Assembly: GCF_002157205.1 (NCBI RefSeq)
Contig: NZ_CP021358.1
Span: 1,674,001 to 1,738,000, forward strand
Source: Kushneria marisflavi
GTDB lineage: Bacteria; Pseudomonadota; Gammaproteobacteria; Pseudomonadales; Halomonadaceae
DNA length: 64,000 nucleotides
Direction: 5' to 3'
Under the pieces are notes generated by a model. It did no database searches. It was given only the letters and a program-made list of their open reading frames with translations, and was not told the origin of the DNA. Below, piece by piece: positions 1-8,902 of this stretch; the first letter of the stretch is position 1, and every line of letters starts with the position of its first letter. Both the position numbers and the translations under genes were made by a program.

Positions 1-57
1 TGGAACCAGGATCATCCGGCCATGGCGGATGAGGCGCCGGTCTATTCCAGCTCCTGA
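1..57 (+). CDS. 3' end of an unidentified gene
   Basis: Frame 1 is open from the first base to a TGA at 55-57 and encodes a polar 18-residue C-terminus ending in three serines. It lies on the same strand as the molybdoenzyme gene that starts about 80 bp later. It is too short to name and could be chance, although a dense genome makes a gene end here plausible. The next 80 bp hold only the leader of the following gene. Confidence 0.3.
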   Translation, partial: WNQDHPAMADEAPVYSSS

Positions 58-139
58 TCTGCATTGATCGACATGACCTGTCGTTAAAAGCCACTACGCT
101 CTAGAGAGTCGCCCTTCACGATCTCTGGAGCGTTTTGTC

Positions 140-1219
140 ATGAGCCACCATCCCGGCATTTTCAAACCCCTGCCTGCCGAGCACTTCCGACATCCCGATG
201 AGGGCGGCGCCACCAACGCCGAAACCCGTCTGTCCCGGCTGCCGGGCTATCTCACGCCCAATCGCTGGTTCTTTGTGCGCAGCCACTTCGATATTCCCGA
301 GCTCGATGCCAATGACTGGCGGCTGACGCTGACCGGCGATGCCCTGTCGCATGAGCACGTTCTGAGCCTTGCCGACCTTGAAAGACTTCCACGCGTCAGC
401 GTCATCCGCGCCATCGAATGCGCCGGCAATGCGCGCGCCTCCTTTGCCCGTGATTTTGGCACCCCTGCTGAAGGCGCTCAGTGGGGACAGGGCGCGGTGG
501 GCGTGGCAGAGTGGAGCGGTGTGCGCCTGCGCGACGTGCTGGCACTGGCGGGCGTGGAAGAAGGCGCCTTTCATGTTCTGCCGGAAGGCCTCGACAGCGG
601 ACGCTTCGCCCGACCGTTGCCGATCGACAAGGCGCTCGCCGATGACACGATCATTGCACTCGCCATGAACGGCGAGCCCCTGCCGATCGATCACGGCTTC
701 CCGGCCCGGCTGGTGGTATCCGGCTGGCTGGGTGCGGCCAGCATCAAATGGCTGGGCCGTCTTGAGGTGTCGCGCCAAACCCTGGATACGTACTGGAACA
801 CGCAGGACTACACTCTGGCCGGGCCCGATTATCCGGCCGTGGGAGAGGCTGACGGCATTCCCATTACCACCATGCCGGTCATGAGCCTGGTCGATCTTGA
901 AGACGGTGCGCGGCTCCTTGCCGGCAACACGATCCTGCGCGGACGGGCACTGTCGGGTGAGGGGCAGATTGTTGCCGTCGACTGCCGCCTTGATGACGGC
1001 ACCTGGCAGAGCGCTACCCTGCACACGCCCAATATTGCAGGTGCATGGGTCTGCTGGTCACTGGATTGCCAGCTCGACGCCGATCGTCACGTTCTACAGG
1101 TGCGCGCGCGGGATGATCGCGGTCACGAACAGCCCGAGCACGTCGTCTGGAACGATCATGGCTGTCTTTACAACGCCATTACCCGCATCGCCTTTCATGC
1201 TGAAGACCGGTCGGATTAA
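140..1219 (+). CDS. Sulfite oxidase-family molybdopterin enzyme
   Basis: The 359-residue protein fits the sulfite oxidase family, in which a molybdenum cofactor oxidises sulfite or a related substrate. The N-terminal molybdopterin-binding domain (about residues 30-230) contains IECAGNAR with Cys94, the expected molybdenum-ligating cysteine. The C-terminal part (about 235-350) resembles the Mo-co oxidoreductase dimerisation domain (DGIPITTMPVMSLV, then a WCWSLDC-type strand). I see no twin-arginine or Sec signal, so it is probably cytoplasmic, unlike periplasmic SorA. The ATG follows a CTGGAGCG ribosome site. No cytochrome partner gene is next to it. Family confidence is high; the true substrate is unknown. 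Confidence 0.8.
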   Translation: MSHHPGIFKPLPAEHFRHPDEGGATNAETRLSRLPGYLTPNRWFFVRSHFDIPELDANDWRLTLTGDALSHEHVLSLADLERLPRVSVIRAIECAGNARASFARDFGTPAEGAQWGQGAVGVAEWSGVRLRDVLALAGVEEGAFHVLPEGLDSGRFARPLPIDKALADDTIIALAMNGEPLPIDHGFPARLVVSGWLGAASIKWLGRLEVSRQTLDTYWNTQDYTLAGPDYPAVGEADGIPITTMPVMSLVDLEDGARLLAGNTILRGRALSGEGQIVAVDCRLDDGTWQSATLHTPNIAGAWVCWSLDCQLDADRHVLQVRARDDRGHEQPEHVVWNDHGCLYNAITRIAFHAEDRSD

Positions 1220-1240
1220 CCCCGTGGCAAGCGCGATGCC

Positions 1241-2698
1241 TCAATAACCGCTGACCCGGTTCCGGCTTTCATTGAGGCGCTCGGGAAAGCGGGGCGGAAA
1301 GGCCGTCATGTACGCCCGACAGGCTCGCAATACGCGAGCGTCATCAAACCGGGCTCCGACCAGCTGAAGCCCGATCGGCAGTCCGGACGCCGTAAAGCCA
1401 CAGGGTACGGACGCTGCGGGCTGCTGGGTCAGATTGAACGGGTAGGAAAACGGTGTCCATTCCATCCAGTCACGCATACCGCTGCCGGGCGGCACGTTAT
1501 GGCCGACCTCGAAGGCCGCGATGGGGACACTGGGGGTGAGGATCAGATCATAGCTGTCCAGAAAGTGATCCATGTGGCGGTTGAGCCGGGTACGTGTGGT
1601 CTGGGCGCGCAACAGATCGACGGCCGAGAAAGCGCGTCCCCACTCGGCAATTTCCAAAAGTCCCGGATCAAGCAGTTCCTTTTGCTGCGGTGTCATGTCG
1701 GCGAGCTGGGTCGCTGACGCCGTGGCCCAGAGAATCCGGTAGGTTTCCAGCGAGCTTTCCACCTCTGGTTCGATGCGATCGACCTGCGCACCCAGCTTTT
1801 CCATTTGATGCGCCGCGCGGCCCACGCAGTGAGAGATTTCATCATCGCGCGCGGCAGTCCCCAGCGCCGGGCAAAAGGCAATTTTCAGACCGTCCAGCCG
1901 TCCGGCCTCATCACACTGCTCACCCCAGTTCGCGGGCTGGCCCGGCACCGAGAAGTAGTCGTGACCATGAAAGCGTCCGATCACGTTGAGCATCGCGATG
2001 GCATCATCAACGGTGCGAGTGAGCGGGCCGATATGCGATAGCGACGCCATGGTGCTCGGCGGCCACTGCGGCACCCACCCGAACGTCGACTTGAAGCCGA
2101 ACACGCCGGTAAAGGCGGCAGGAATGCGAATCGAGCCACCGCTGTCTCCCCCCTGGTGCAGCACGCCCATGTTGAGCGCCGCGGCCACGGCAGCACCACC
2201 GGAAGAGCCGCCGGGGGTCAGGTCGGTGTTCCAGGGGTTACGGGTAATGCCGGTCACGCGGCTGTCGGTGGTCGCCTTCCAGCCAAACTCGGGCGTGGTG
2301 GTCTTGCCCAGCAGCACCGCACCGGCCTCGCGAAGGAACTGGGCCGGCGGACCATCATGATCGCAGAGGCCGCCACCGGTCGTCAGCGAACCATCACGTA
2401 CCGGCATGCCGGCCACCTCGGAAAGATCCTTCATCGAGGCAGGAATGCCATCAAGGGGACCCAGTGGCTCGCCCTGCTGCCAGCGCGATTCACTGTCACG
2501 GGCCGCCTTGAGGGCGCCGTCATGATCGACATGACAGAAGGCATTCACCTCACCATTGAAGCGCTCGATTTGCTCAAGCGCCGCCCGGGTCGCCTCGACC
2601 GGCGAAGCGCGCCCCGACTCATAAAGCGCGCGCAGCGTTTTTGCATCGCACTCCGCCAGCGGTGTGGAAGTATCGGTATTCGACGATGTTGCCGTCAT
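1241..2698 (-). CDS. Amidase signature-family amidase
   Basis: The 485-residue enzyme belongs to the amidase signature family, which hydrolyses carboxamides. The Ser-cisSer-Lys triad is visible: Lys90 in PASMKD, the cis-serine in GGSSGG (about residue 166) and the nucleophile Ser189 in GGSIRIPA. The order and spacing match full-length members. The ATG follows AAGGAGAGCGC, a strong ribosome site. The gene is convergent with the molybdoenzyme gene (21 bp between stops) and lies downstream of the cation antiporter gene on the same strand. No gatB or gatC is nearby, so a catabolic amidase is more likely than GatA. The substrate cannot be told. Confidence 0.85.
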   Translation of the reverse strand: MTATSSNTDTSTPLAECDAKTLRALYESGRASPVEATRAALEQIERFNGEVNAFCHVDHDGALKAARDSESRWQQGEPLGPLDGIPASMKDLSEVAGMPVRDGSLTTGGGLCDHDGPPAQFLREAGAVLLGKTTTPEFGWKATTDSRVTGITRNPWNTDLTPGGSSGGAAVAAALNMGVLHQGGDSGGSIRIPAAFTGVFGFKSTFGWVPQWPPSTMASLSHIGPLTRTVDDAIAMLNVIGRFHGHDYFSVPGQPANWGEQCDEAGRLDGLKIAFCPALGTAARDDEISHCVGRAAHQMEKLGAQVDRIEPEVESSLETYRILWATASATQLADMTPQQKELLDPGLLEIAEWGRAFSAVDLLRAQTTRTRLNRHMDHFLDSYDLILTPSVPIAAFEVGHNVPPGSGMRDWMEWTPFSYPFNLTQQPAASVPCGFTASGLPIGLQLVGARFDDARVLRACRAYMTAFPPRFPERLNESRNRVSGY

Positions 2699-2744
2699 GC
2701 GCTCTCCTTTTTTCCATTGACCGGCAGGACGTGACGGTCCGGAC

Positions 2745-3779
2745 TCATCCCAATAACGTCAGCAGCGCACCAAGACCATAAAGCGCCAGCACTGCCACGC
2801 TTTCAAAGCCGATGCCGCCCCAGTTCTGACGTTCACGACGTATCAACCCCATCAGCAACACGCCGGTCATCAAAATGGTAATGGCGATCCATAGCATCAC
2901 CTGATTCGACATGACGTGATAAATCGACCCGTCTCGATAGGCCACATCCGAGGCAGCGGCAAACAGGGTATCAAAGGCGTTGCCACCGATAATGCCGCCC
3001 ACCGCCAGCGTCAGGGCGCCGCGACGTACGGCCGCAATCGAGGTCACAAGTTCCGGGAGGGAGGTGGCGATCGCCGTCAGCAGCGCCCCAACCGCCGTGG
3101 CCGACAGTCCGGACTCCTGCGCGATGACCGATGCGACCCGTTCCAGCACCAGACCAGTGAGTCCCAGAAGCACTGCCAGCCCCAGAAACTGTCCCCACAG
3201 CATCATCAGGCTGCGCTTATCCTGATGCTCCTCAGGCGTATCCTCGAAGGTCTCTCGCGTTCGCTTGGGTCGCCACATGGGATCGTTCTGGGCATCACGC
3301 ACCTTCAGGAGCCCATAGCCATAGCCGACAAACATCAGTACGGTCACCGGGTGAATGCCCAGGACCGTGAAAGGCGGGGTCCATGCACCGATCAGCAGCA
3401 TCGCAAGCAGACAGATCAGCAGTGTCGACTGCATCAGATTGCCGATCGACGGGGCGGCATGTTCCAGGTTGGCACGGCGATAGGTGATATCAGCCAGCGC
3501 CAAAAAGGCCGTTTGCACTGCGATGCCGCCCAGCGCATTGCTCATTGCCAGCTCCGGCTGGCCACGCGCGGCGGCAGCGACCGAAACCATGATGCCGGAC
3601 AGCGATGTGGCTGCGCCCAGCATGACCGAACCGGCAATCGCCTCACCCAATCCGGTACGATCGGCCAGCCTGTCGACGATGCCGGTCAACCAGGTACCCA
3701 CCGTACCGATCACCAGCGCACAAAGGGCAAAAATGCCCAGCGCGGCCATCAATGACAGTGATTCAAGAAAGGCAAACAC
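2745..3779 (-). CDS. Sodium/calcium exchanger-type antiporter (CaCA superfamily)
   Basis: The 344-residue membrane protein has two homologous halves of about five helices, as in YrbG/CaxA-type Ca2+/cation antiporters. The alpha repeats show as GAATSLSGIMVSVAAA (about residues 55-70) and AIATSLPELVTSIAAV (about 237-252), the second followed by GGNAFDTLF. The first repeat lacks the usual acidic residue (SLSG instead of SLPE), so the two sites are asymmetric. A hydrophilic cytoplasmic loop (about 165-190) joins the halves. The start is GTG behind GGGAG. It probably exports Ca2+ or another cation in exchange for Na+ or H+. The exact ion is not determinable here. Confidence 0.75.
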   Translation of the reverse strand: MFAFLESLSLMAALGIFALCALVIGTVGTWLTGIVDRLADRTGLGEAIAGSVMLGAATSLSGIMVSVAAAARGQPELAMSNALGGIAVQTAFLALADITYRRANLEHAAPSIGNLMQSTLLICLLAMLLIGAWTPPFTVLGIHPVTVLMFVGYGYGLLKVRDAQNDPMWRPKRTRETFEDTPEEHQDKRSLMMLWGQFLGLAVLLGLTGLVLERVASVIAQESGLSATAVGALLTAIATSLPELVTSIAAVRRGALTLAVGGIIGGNAFDTLFAAASDVAYRDGSIYHVMSNQVMLWIAITILMTGVLLMGLIRRERQNWGGIGFESVAVLALYGLGALLTLLG

Positions 3780-3884
3780 GCACGGCTCCCATACCCCATG
3801 ACATCAAAGCCTTAAAGGCTAGTGGGTGCCGCGTTCTGGTGCCAGAAACAGTACTTCAGCCTCGACCGGATGAGTGTTTCAGCA

Positions 3885-4784
3885 TTATTTGCTCTCCCCA
3901 TCCCCAATGACATATATCCTTGAGGGATCGAACTGTTCGGGCCAATCGCGGCGCAACAGTACCTGACCTTCATCGCGCAGCGACGCAATGGCGGAGAGAT
4001 CGAGGTCTATATGCAGCCAAGAGCTGCGATCGATGGTGATGTGCTCGCTTTGCGCGACCACGCCACTGGCCGGCATACCGATATCCGCCGGTACATAGAG
4101 CCCGGCACGCCCATAGTTGTAATCCAGTGCCTGTGACCAGGCCGCCTCGCCCACCGTAGGTGAGACGGCCACGGCAATCTGGTTTTCCAGCGCCCGCGCC
4201 CGTGCGCCGGTACGAACCCGGTAATAGCCGGACTCGGTATCGGTACAGCTGGGTGAGACGATCAGATCCACCCCCTGCTCTGCCAGCAGACGAGCGGCCA
4301 TGGGAAACTCGTTGTCGTAACAGATCAGAATGCCCAGCTTGCCCAGTGCCGTATCGAACACCTGAAGACCACTGCCGCCTTCAATGCCCCAGTGCTCGCG
4401 CTCGAAGCGGGTCATGATCAGCTTGTCCTGGGTGCCGATCAGGCCACTGGGGCCATAAAGCCAGGCACGATTGCGATAGACGCCATCGTCATCCAGTACC
4501 GGCGCACTGCCCGGCACCAGATAAATCCCGAAACGCCTCGCCAGCGCCTCGCACTGCTCAAGCCAGGCCGGCAGCATGGGCTGCAGAGCGGCGATGGAAG
4601 CATGCAGATCACCGCGAATGTCCGGCGGCATCTGTCCGGTCATGACCAGACTTGAATACTCGGGCATGACCAGCAGCTCGGCGCCTCGAACGGCGGCCTG
4701 CTCAATCAACGATTCCAGATGCGCCTGATAGTCGTGTGAGTCTTCAAACAGCTCGATGGCGTACTGACACAAAGCCAGATGCAT
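3885..4784 (-). CDS. Carbon-nitrogen hydrolase (nitrilase superfamily)
   Basis: The 299-residue protein begins MHLALCQYAIELF, typical of the nitrilase fold. The catalytic Glu-Lys-Cys triad is visible: Glu in LLVMPEYSS, Lys in GTQDKLIMTRFERE and Cys in GILICYDNEFP. I chose the ATG at 4784 because AGGAG lies just upstream and the family fold begins there; a longer frame adds 12 unlikely residues. It follows the GNAT gene on the same strand after 60 bp. In many bacteria a GNAT domain and this hydrolase type are fused in one protein (B. subtilis YhcX type), so the pair probably acts together on an amide. The substrate is unknown. Confidence 0.85.
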   Translation of the reverse strand: MHLALCQYAIELFEDSHDYQAHLESLIEQAAVRGAELLVMPEYSSLVMTGQMPPDIRGDLHASIAALQPMLPAWLEQCEALARRFGIYLVPGSAPVLDDDGVYRNRAWLYGPSGLIGTQDKLIMTRFEREHWGIEGGSGLQVFDTALGKLGILICYDNEFPMAARLLAEQGVDLIVSPSCTDTESGYYRVRTGARARALENQIAVAVSPTVGEAAWSQALDYNYGRAGLYVPADIGMPASGVVAQSEHITIDRSSWLHIDLDLSAIASLRDEGQVLLRRDWPEQFDPSRIYVIGDGESK

Positions 4785-4844
4785 GGGCGCTCCTAGATAA
4801 AAAGATAAGTCTGCCGCCAACGCCTGAAAGCGTTGCGCGTCGCG

Positions 4845-5432
4845 TCATTCGAGTGTCTTGAGCCAGAAACGCAGCGTCTTGTGGTCCGGCGAAGCGGCAT
4901 CAATGTCCTGCCACTCATAGCGGGCGTAAAGCTCGGGACGAGGCGTATAGCCGCGTCGCTGCCAGAAGCGGTCCAGCGGCTGATGGTCGCCAGGACGCAG
5001 CGGATGATGATCGAGGCGTTCCACGGCGCAAAAGGCCGTATGACGTACGCCGGCAAGCGTTCGGGCGTGTGCCTCGCGTGCCTCGAAAAAGCGCACCCCC
5101 AGCCCCTGACCGCGATACTCGGGTAAAAGAATCGACTCGCCAAAATAGCAGACAGTGTCGACATCAAAGCCCTGGTCGATGAAGGGGCGCATGAAGGCCT
5201 CGTCCTCGTCTCTCAGCGGCAGCGCCGTGCTCATGCCCACGGCCCGCTCCTCATCAAGCACCAGAACGCAGAGGCTGTCGTCGCTTCGCGCGTAGGTTTC
5301 CAGATAGTCGCGCTCATAGTCGAGCGAGCCATCATAAAGATAGGGAAACTCACGAAAGACCTGAATGCGCAGCGCCGCCAGCGCGTCAAGCCACGGCCGG
5401 ATCCGTGCTCCCTGAAGATGAATCAGCTGCAT
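4845..5432 (-). CDS. GNAT-family N-acetyltransferase
   Basis: The 195-residue protein has the GNAT fold. Motif A is seen as ESILLPEYRGQGLGVRFFEAREAHA, with the RGQGLG acetyl-CoA pyrophosphate loop, after a strand reading CVLVLDEERAVGMSTALPL. The start at 5432 is supported by GGAGG seven bases upstream. The carbon-nitrogen hydrolase gene follows in the same direction, probably as an operon. In other bacteria these two domains are often one polypeptide, which suggests acyl transfer and amide hydrolysis in one pathway. The substrate cannot be inferred from sequence. Confidence 0.8.
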   Translation of the reverse strand: MQLIHLQGARIRPWLDALAALRIQVFREFPYLYDGSLDYERDYLETYARSDDSLCVLVLDEERAVGMSTALPLRDEDEAFMRPFIDQGFDVDTVCYFGESILLPEYRGQGLGVRFFEAREAHARTLAGVRHTAFCAVERLDHHPLRPGDHQPLDRFWQRRGYTPRPELYARYEWQDIDAASPDHKTLRFWLKTLE

Positions 5433-5566
5433 CGAAACGCCTCCGCGTCGTATCAACGGACCGCTCAGGATAGTCTACCCGGCGCTTCGATGCTGCCCTG
5501 AATCGACGCCTGCCTGTCCACAGGCGCCGAGTTTCGAGAGGGTGTGGATAACCTGACCTGTTCGGC

Positions 5567-7210
5567 TCAGGGGGTTTGAGCGGCCTGCGGGTAGCGTGCC
5601 ATCAGATCCAGCAGCACCCCGTTGGTCCAGCCGAAGCCGTCAACCACTTCATATTCGCCGCCACCCCCTACTCCGGGATTTTCCACGTTGTACTTCTCTA
5701 CCAGCTTGCCGGTCTGGTCATAGACACGCTGATTGGTGTCCATCCAGCGTCGGGCGATGGTCGCAGCCAGTGCGGTCTGGCCATAGCGGGCAAGCCCTTC
5801 CACCGCCAGCCACTGCAGCGGTGCCCAGCCGTTGGGGGCGTCCCACTGCTCACCGGTGTGACGATTGGTAGTGACCATACCGCCGGGTCTTAAAAGCTCT
5901 CGTTTGACGGCGGCGGCTGTCGCATCCGCACGCGCCTGATCGGCCACACCAAAGGCAAGCGGATAGACCATGGCGGCGGAGACCACCTCGCTCAGGCGAT
6001 GTTCACGCCAGTCATAATCGGTATAGAGGCCGCGATCGGCGTCCCAGAAGACCCGGTTGATCGCCTCGCGACGCGTCTCGGCCAGCTGCTCGAACTGTCT
6101 GGCCCGCGCCTGATTGCCTTCGAGCTGCCAGGCATGGGCAAGCGTCTGCTCCAGATGGAACAGCAGCGCGTTGAGGTCCACCGGCAGGAAGTCCCGGGTG
6201 GCGATGGTGGTCTGCTGGCTGCCGTCCGCCATCCAGCGCGAGCTGAAATCCCAACCGCTTTCGGCCGCGGCGCGCAGATCACCATAGACCTCGGCCGCCG
6301 GCCGGCTTGATGCCTTGTCCGCCAGCGCAATTTCCCCGGCATACGATTCCGGACGCGGCCTGTTTTCACTGCCGTGGTAGCGATTGAGCAACGTGCCGTC
6401 CTCGAGTCTGACCGCGTGCTCGCTGGCCTGGTCTGGCGCCAGAGACTCGGCACCGCGCATCCAGTAGTCGTATTCCTGCTCGAGCTCGGGCAGATAGCGC
6501 TGATAGACCTCATCCCCATCATGCTCGGCCAGAAGCCCGACCATCGAGGCAAAAAACGGCGGCTGGCTACGGGTGAGGAAATAGGTGCGGGTACCGTTGG
6601 GAATAAAACCGTACTGATCGATCAGCCAGGCGAAGTTATCCACCATATCGCGCACCAGGTCATAACGGTCACTATGGGCCAGCCCGAGCATGGTGAAAAA
6701 GCTGTCCCAGTAGAACATCTCATTGAAGCGTCCACCCGGCACCACGTATCGATGCGGCAGTACCACCAGGCTGCTCCACTGCCCTTCATCGGTCGCGGCC
6801 GGGTCGCGGGTCAGATAGGGCCAGAGATTCCTGATATGTTCATCGATGGGCGTATCGGCACTTTCTGACAGGCGCGCCTCATTTTCGGGCGGCTCGTCGA
6901 AATTGTCCTGTACGAAAGCCTCAAGTGCCGCCCGCGACAGCGGACCGTCACTCGTGCGCGCGCGGTAATCCGATACGATCAGGCTCGGGTCACGACGAGG
7001 AATGAGATCCACGACCGTTTTTTCGTCGTCATACAGATCGGCCTCGGCAATGGCGACCATGACCGGCCCCCAGGCGCGATCCGGCGACTGGGCTGCGGTT
7101 TTGGGATCACCGCCCGCGCCGCCACTGCCGGCACAACCGGCCAGCGCCCATGCCAGTACCAGACCTGCCACAAGGCGGCCTGCCGCTTTTCTCGATATCC
7201 GTCCCTGCAT
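5567..7210 (-). CDS. treA: Periplasmic/lipoprotein alpha,alpha-trehalase (GH37)
   Basis: This GH37 trehalase cleaves trehalose into two glucoses. The family signatures are present: PGGRFNEMFYWDSFFT (about residue 158) and QWDAPNGWAPLQW near the C-terminus, then a glycine-rich GGGGEYEVVDGFGWTNG segment. The N-terminus is a lipoprotein signal with basic residues, a hydrophobic core and the lipobox LAGC (Cys26), so it is probably anchored in the envelope instead of soluble as in E. coli TreA. It would feed external or leaked trehalose, an osmolyte, into central metabolism. It is divergent from the alcohol dehydrogenase gene. Length (547) is normal for the family. Confidence 0.92.
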   Translation of the reverse strand: MQGRISRKAAGRLVAGLVLAWALAGCAGSGGAGGDPKTAAQSPDRAWGPVMVAIAEADLYDDEKTVVDLIPRRDPSLIVSDYRARTSDGPLSRAALEAFVQDNFDEPPENEARLSESADTPIDEHIRNLWPYLTRDPAATDEGQWSSLVVLPHRYVVPGGRFNEMFYWDSFFTMLGLAHSDRYDLVRDMVDNFAWLIDQYGFIPNGTRTYFLTRSQPPFFASMVGLLAEHDGDEVYQRYLPELEQEYDYWMRGAESLAPDQASEHAVRLEDGTLLNRYHGSENRPRPESYAGEIALADKASSRPAAEVYGDLRAAAESGWDFSSRWMADGSQQTTIATRDFLPVDLNALLFHLEQTLAHAWQLEGNQARARQFEQLAETRREAINRVFWDADRGLYTDYDWREHRLSEVVSAAMVYPLAFGVADQARADATAAAVKRELLRPGGMVTTNRHTGEQWDAPNGWAPLQWLAVEGLARYGQTALAATIARRWMDTNQRVYDQTGKLVEKYNVENPGVGGGGEYEVVDGFGWTNGVLLDLMARYPQAAQTP

Positions 7211-7476
7211 GATGATGCCCCGTCCCTGTCTTTTTTATGGCGCCCGATCGCGGCTTTCATATTAGCGCAGGCACATCGAGGTGCGACCCGCCATTGGGCG
7301 TAGGCACGACCCTGCTCCCGAGGGGTGGCAACCACACCGAACAGAGCGCTGGAGAAAGCATTTGCACACATAAATGTTATGTTATAACGTTTAATTTAAC
7401 CGCAGTTACATGACTGTGTGGTTACCTCATCACGGCGCCAATCCCAACGGCCCCGCCATCCGTTACTGGAGGTTTC
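7211..7476. other. Divergent intergenic region treA / adh
   Basis: This gap between divergent genes contains an AT-rich patch at about 7360-7400 with the 11-mer cacataaatgt (7367-7377), followed by a short self-complementary gttataac. The same 11-mer recurs at 8803-8813, on the far side of the dehydrogenase gene. The patch probably holds the adh promoter. I could not assign a named regulator. Confidence 0.4.
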
Positions 7477-8661
7477 ATGAAAACGCGTGCCGCCATTGCC
7501 TGGGAACCCAATCGCCCGCTGGAGATTGAGGAGATCGATCTGGAAGGGCCGAAAGCGGGTGAAGTGCTGGTTCGCATCGTCACCACCAGCCTGTGCCACA
7601 CCGACATGTTCACCCTTTCCGGGCGCGACCCTGAAGGGCTCTTCCCCTGCGTGCTCGGCCATGAAGGCGTGGGCATCGTCGAAGAAATCGGTCGCGGCGT
7701 AACCTCTGTCAAACCGGGCGATCACATCATTCCGCTCTATACCCCGGAAGACCCCAACTGCCCCTACATCCAGTCGGGCAGAACCAATCTGTGCCAGACG
7801 ATTCGCAAGACCCAGGGGCAGGGCCTGATGCCGGATGGCACCAGTCGTTTCTCCTACAAGGGCAAGACCATTCGTCACTACATGGGCACCAGCACCTTCA
7901 GCGAGTACACCGTACTGCCGGAGATTGCAGTGGCGAAAATCAACCCGGAAGCGCCACTGGCCAAGGCCTGCGTAATGGGCTGTGCGGTGCCTACCGGCAT
8001 TGGTGCGGTACGCAATACCGCGAAGGTCCGCCCCGGCGATACGGTGGCCGTCTTCGGCCTTGGCGCCGTCGGCATGGCAGTCATTCAGGGCGCGAAGCTG
8101 CAGGGCGCCGGGCGCATCATCGGCATCGACGTCAACCCGGCCAAGTTTGCGCTGGCCGAGTCGCTGGGAGCCACCGAATGCCTCAACCCGAACGATCACC
8201 CCGAGCCGCTGCATGAGGTGATCATCGACATGACCAACGGCGGCGTCGAGTTCTCGTTTGAATGCGTGGGCAACGTCACGCTCATGCGCGCCGCACTCGA
8301 GTGCTGCCACAAGGGCTGGGGCGAGAGCATCATCATTGGGGTGGCCGGCGCGGGCGAGGAAATCTCGACGCGGCCCTTCCAGCTGGTGACCGGACGCGTC
8401 TGGCGAGGATCAGCCTTTGGCGGGGTGCTCGGTCGCTCGGAGCTGCCGGGCATGGTCGATGAATGGCTCTCCGGCCGCTTCGATGTCGATCCCTACATTA
8501 CCCACAACATGAGACACGATCAGCTCAACACGGCCTTTGACCTGCTCCATCGCAGTGAGGCCATCCGCTCGGTGATTCACTATCAACCACAGGAGACGAT
8601 GACCGGTCCCCTGCCAGGCATCACGCTTGGCGAGACGAAAAAAACGCCGGAACCCGTCTAA
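7477..8661 (+). CDS. frmA: S-(hydroxymethyl)glutathione dehydrogenase / class III alcohol dehydrogenase
   Basis: The 394-residue zinc dehydrogenase matches class III ADH, which oxidises the glutathione-formaldehyde adduct with NAD+. Catalytic zinc ligands are seen in TSLCHTD and GHEGVG, and the Rossmann motif is GLGAVG. The structural-zinc loop is odd: where class III enzymes have four cysteines, the segment [18 protein letters not shown] keeps only two. The C-terminus runs about 15-20 residues past the usual end. No S-formylglutathione hydrolase (frmB) or frmR lies beside it. A ribosome site (GGAGG) precedes the ATG and a strong terminator follows. The family is clear; the formaldehyde role is inferred. 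Confidence 0.85.
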   Translation: MKTRAAIAWEPNRPLEIEEIDLEGPKAGEVLVRIVTTSLCHTDMFTLSGRDPEGLFPCVLGHEGVGIVEEIGRGVTSVKPGDHIIPLYTPEDPNCPYIQSGRTNLCQTIRKTQGQGLMPDGTSRFSYKGKTIRHYMGTSTFSEYTVLPEIAVAKINPEAPLAKACVMGCAVPTGIGAVRNTAKVRPGDTVAVFGLGAVGMAVIQGAKLQGAGRIIGIDVNPAKFALAESLGATECLNPNDHPEPLHEVIIDMTNGGVEFSFECVGNVTLMRAALECCHKGWGESIIIGVAGAGEEISTRPFQLVTGRVWRGSAFGGVLGRSELPGMVDEWLSGRFDVDPYITHNMRHDQLNTAFDLLHRSEAIRSVIHYQPQETMTGPLPGITLGETKKTPEPV

Positions 8662-8686
8662 CCCGACGCAATCATCATCAACGACA

Positions 8687-8718
8687 CCGCCTCACAGCAA
8701 ACGTGAGGCGGTTTTTTT
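8687..8718 (+). terminator. Rho-independent terminator of the class III ADH gene
   Basis: A 9-bp perfect stem (ccgcctcac / gtgaggcgg) with a seven-base loop is followed by seven T residues, 26 bp after the dehydrogenase stop. Confidence 0.9.
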
Positions 8719-8812
8719 GATGGACGGCCCGGCCCCTCACGAATGCCCTGAAACGGACCCGACCAGGGCCTGATGTTTCGCTGAATCCCTCGATCAGCCT
8801 CTCACATAAATG

Positions 8813-8840
8813 TAAAGTTATGTGTAAAAAGCGCCGATAA
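8813..8840 (+). promoter_or_regulatory. Sigma-28 (FliA)-like promoter
   Basis: TAAAG, 15 bp, then GCCGATAA, which is the exact FliA -10 consensus. The spacing is one base longer than the E. coli consensus (TAAAG-N14-GCCGATAA), but it equals that of the three chemoreceptor promoters in this window. It lies 62 bp upstream of the start of the small exported protein gene. Seen in sequence; activity is inferred. Confidence 0.6.
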
Positions 8841-8902
8841 TGGTAAACAGGCCAATACCACCGGCCTTGAAATCATCACGCTTTTACCCGCGGGCCGACA
8901 TT

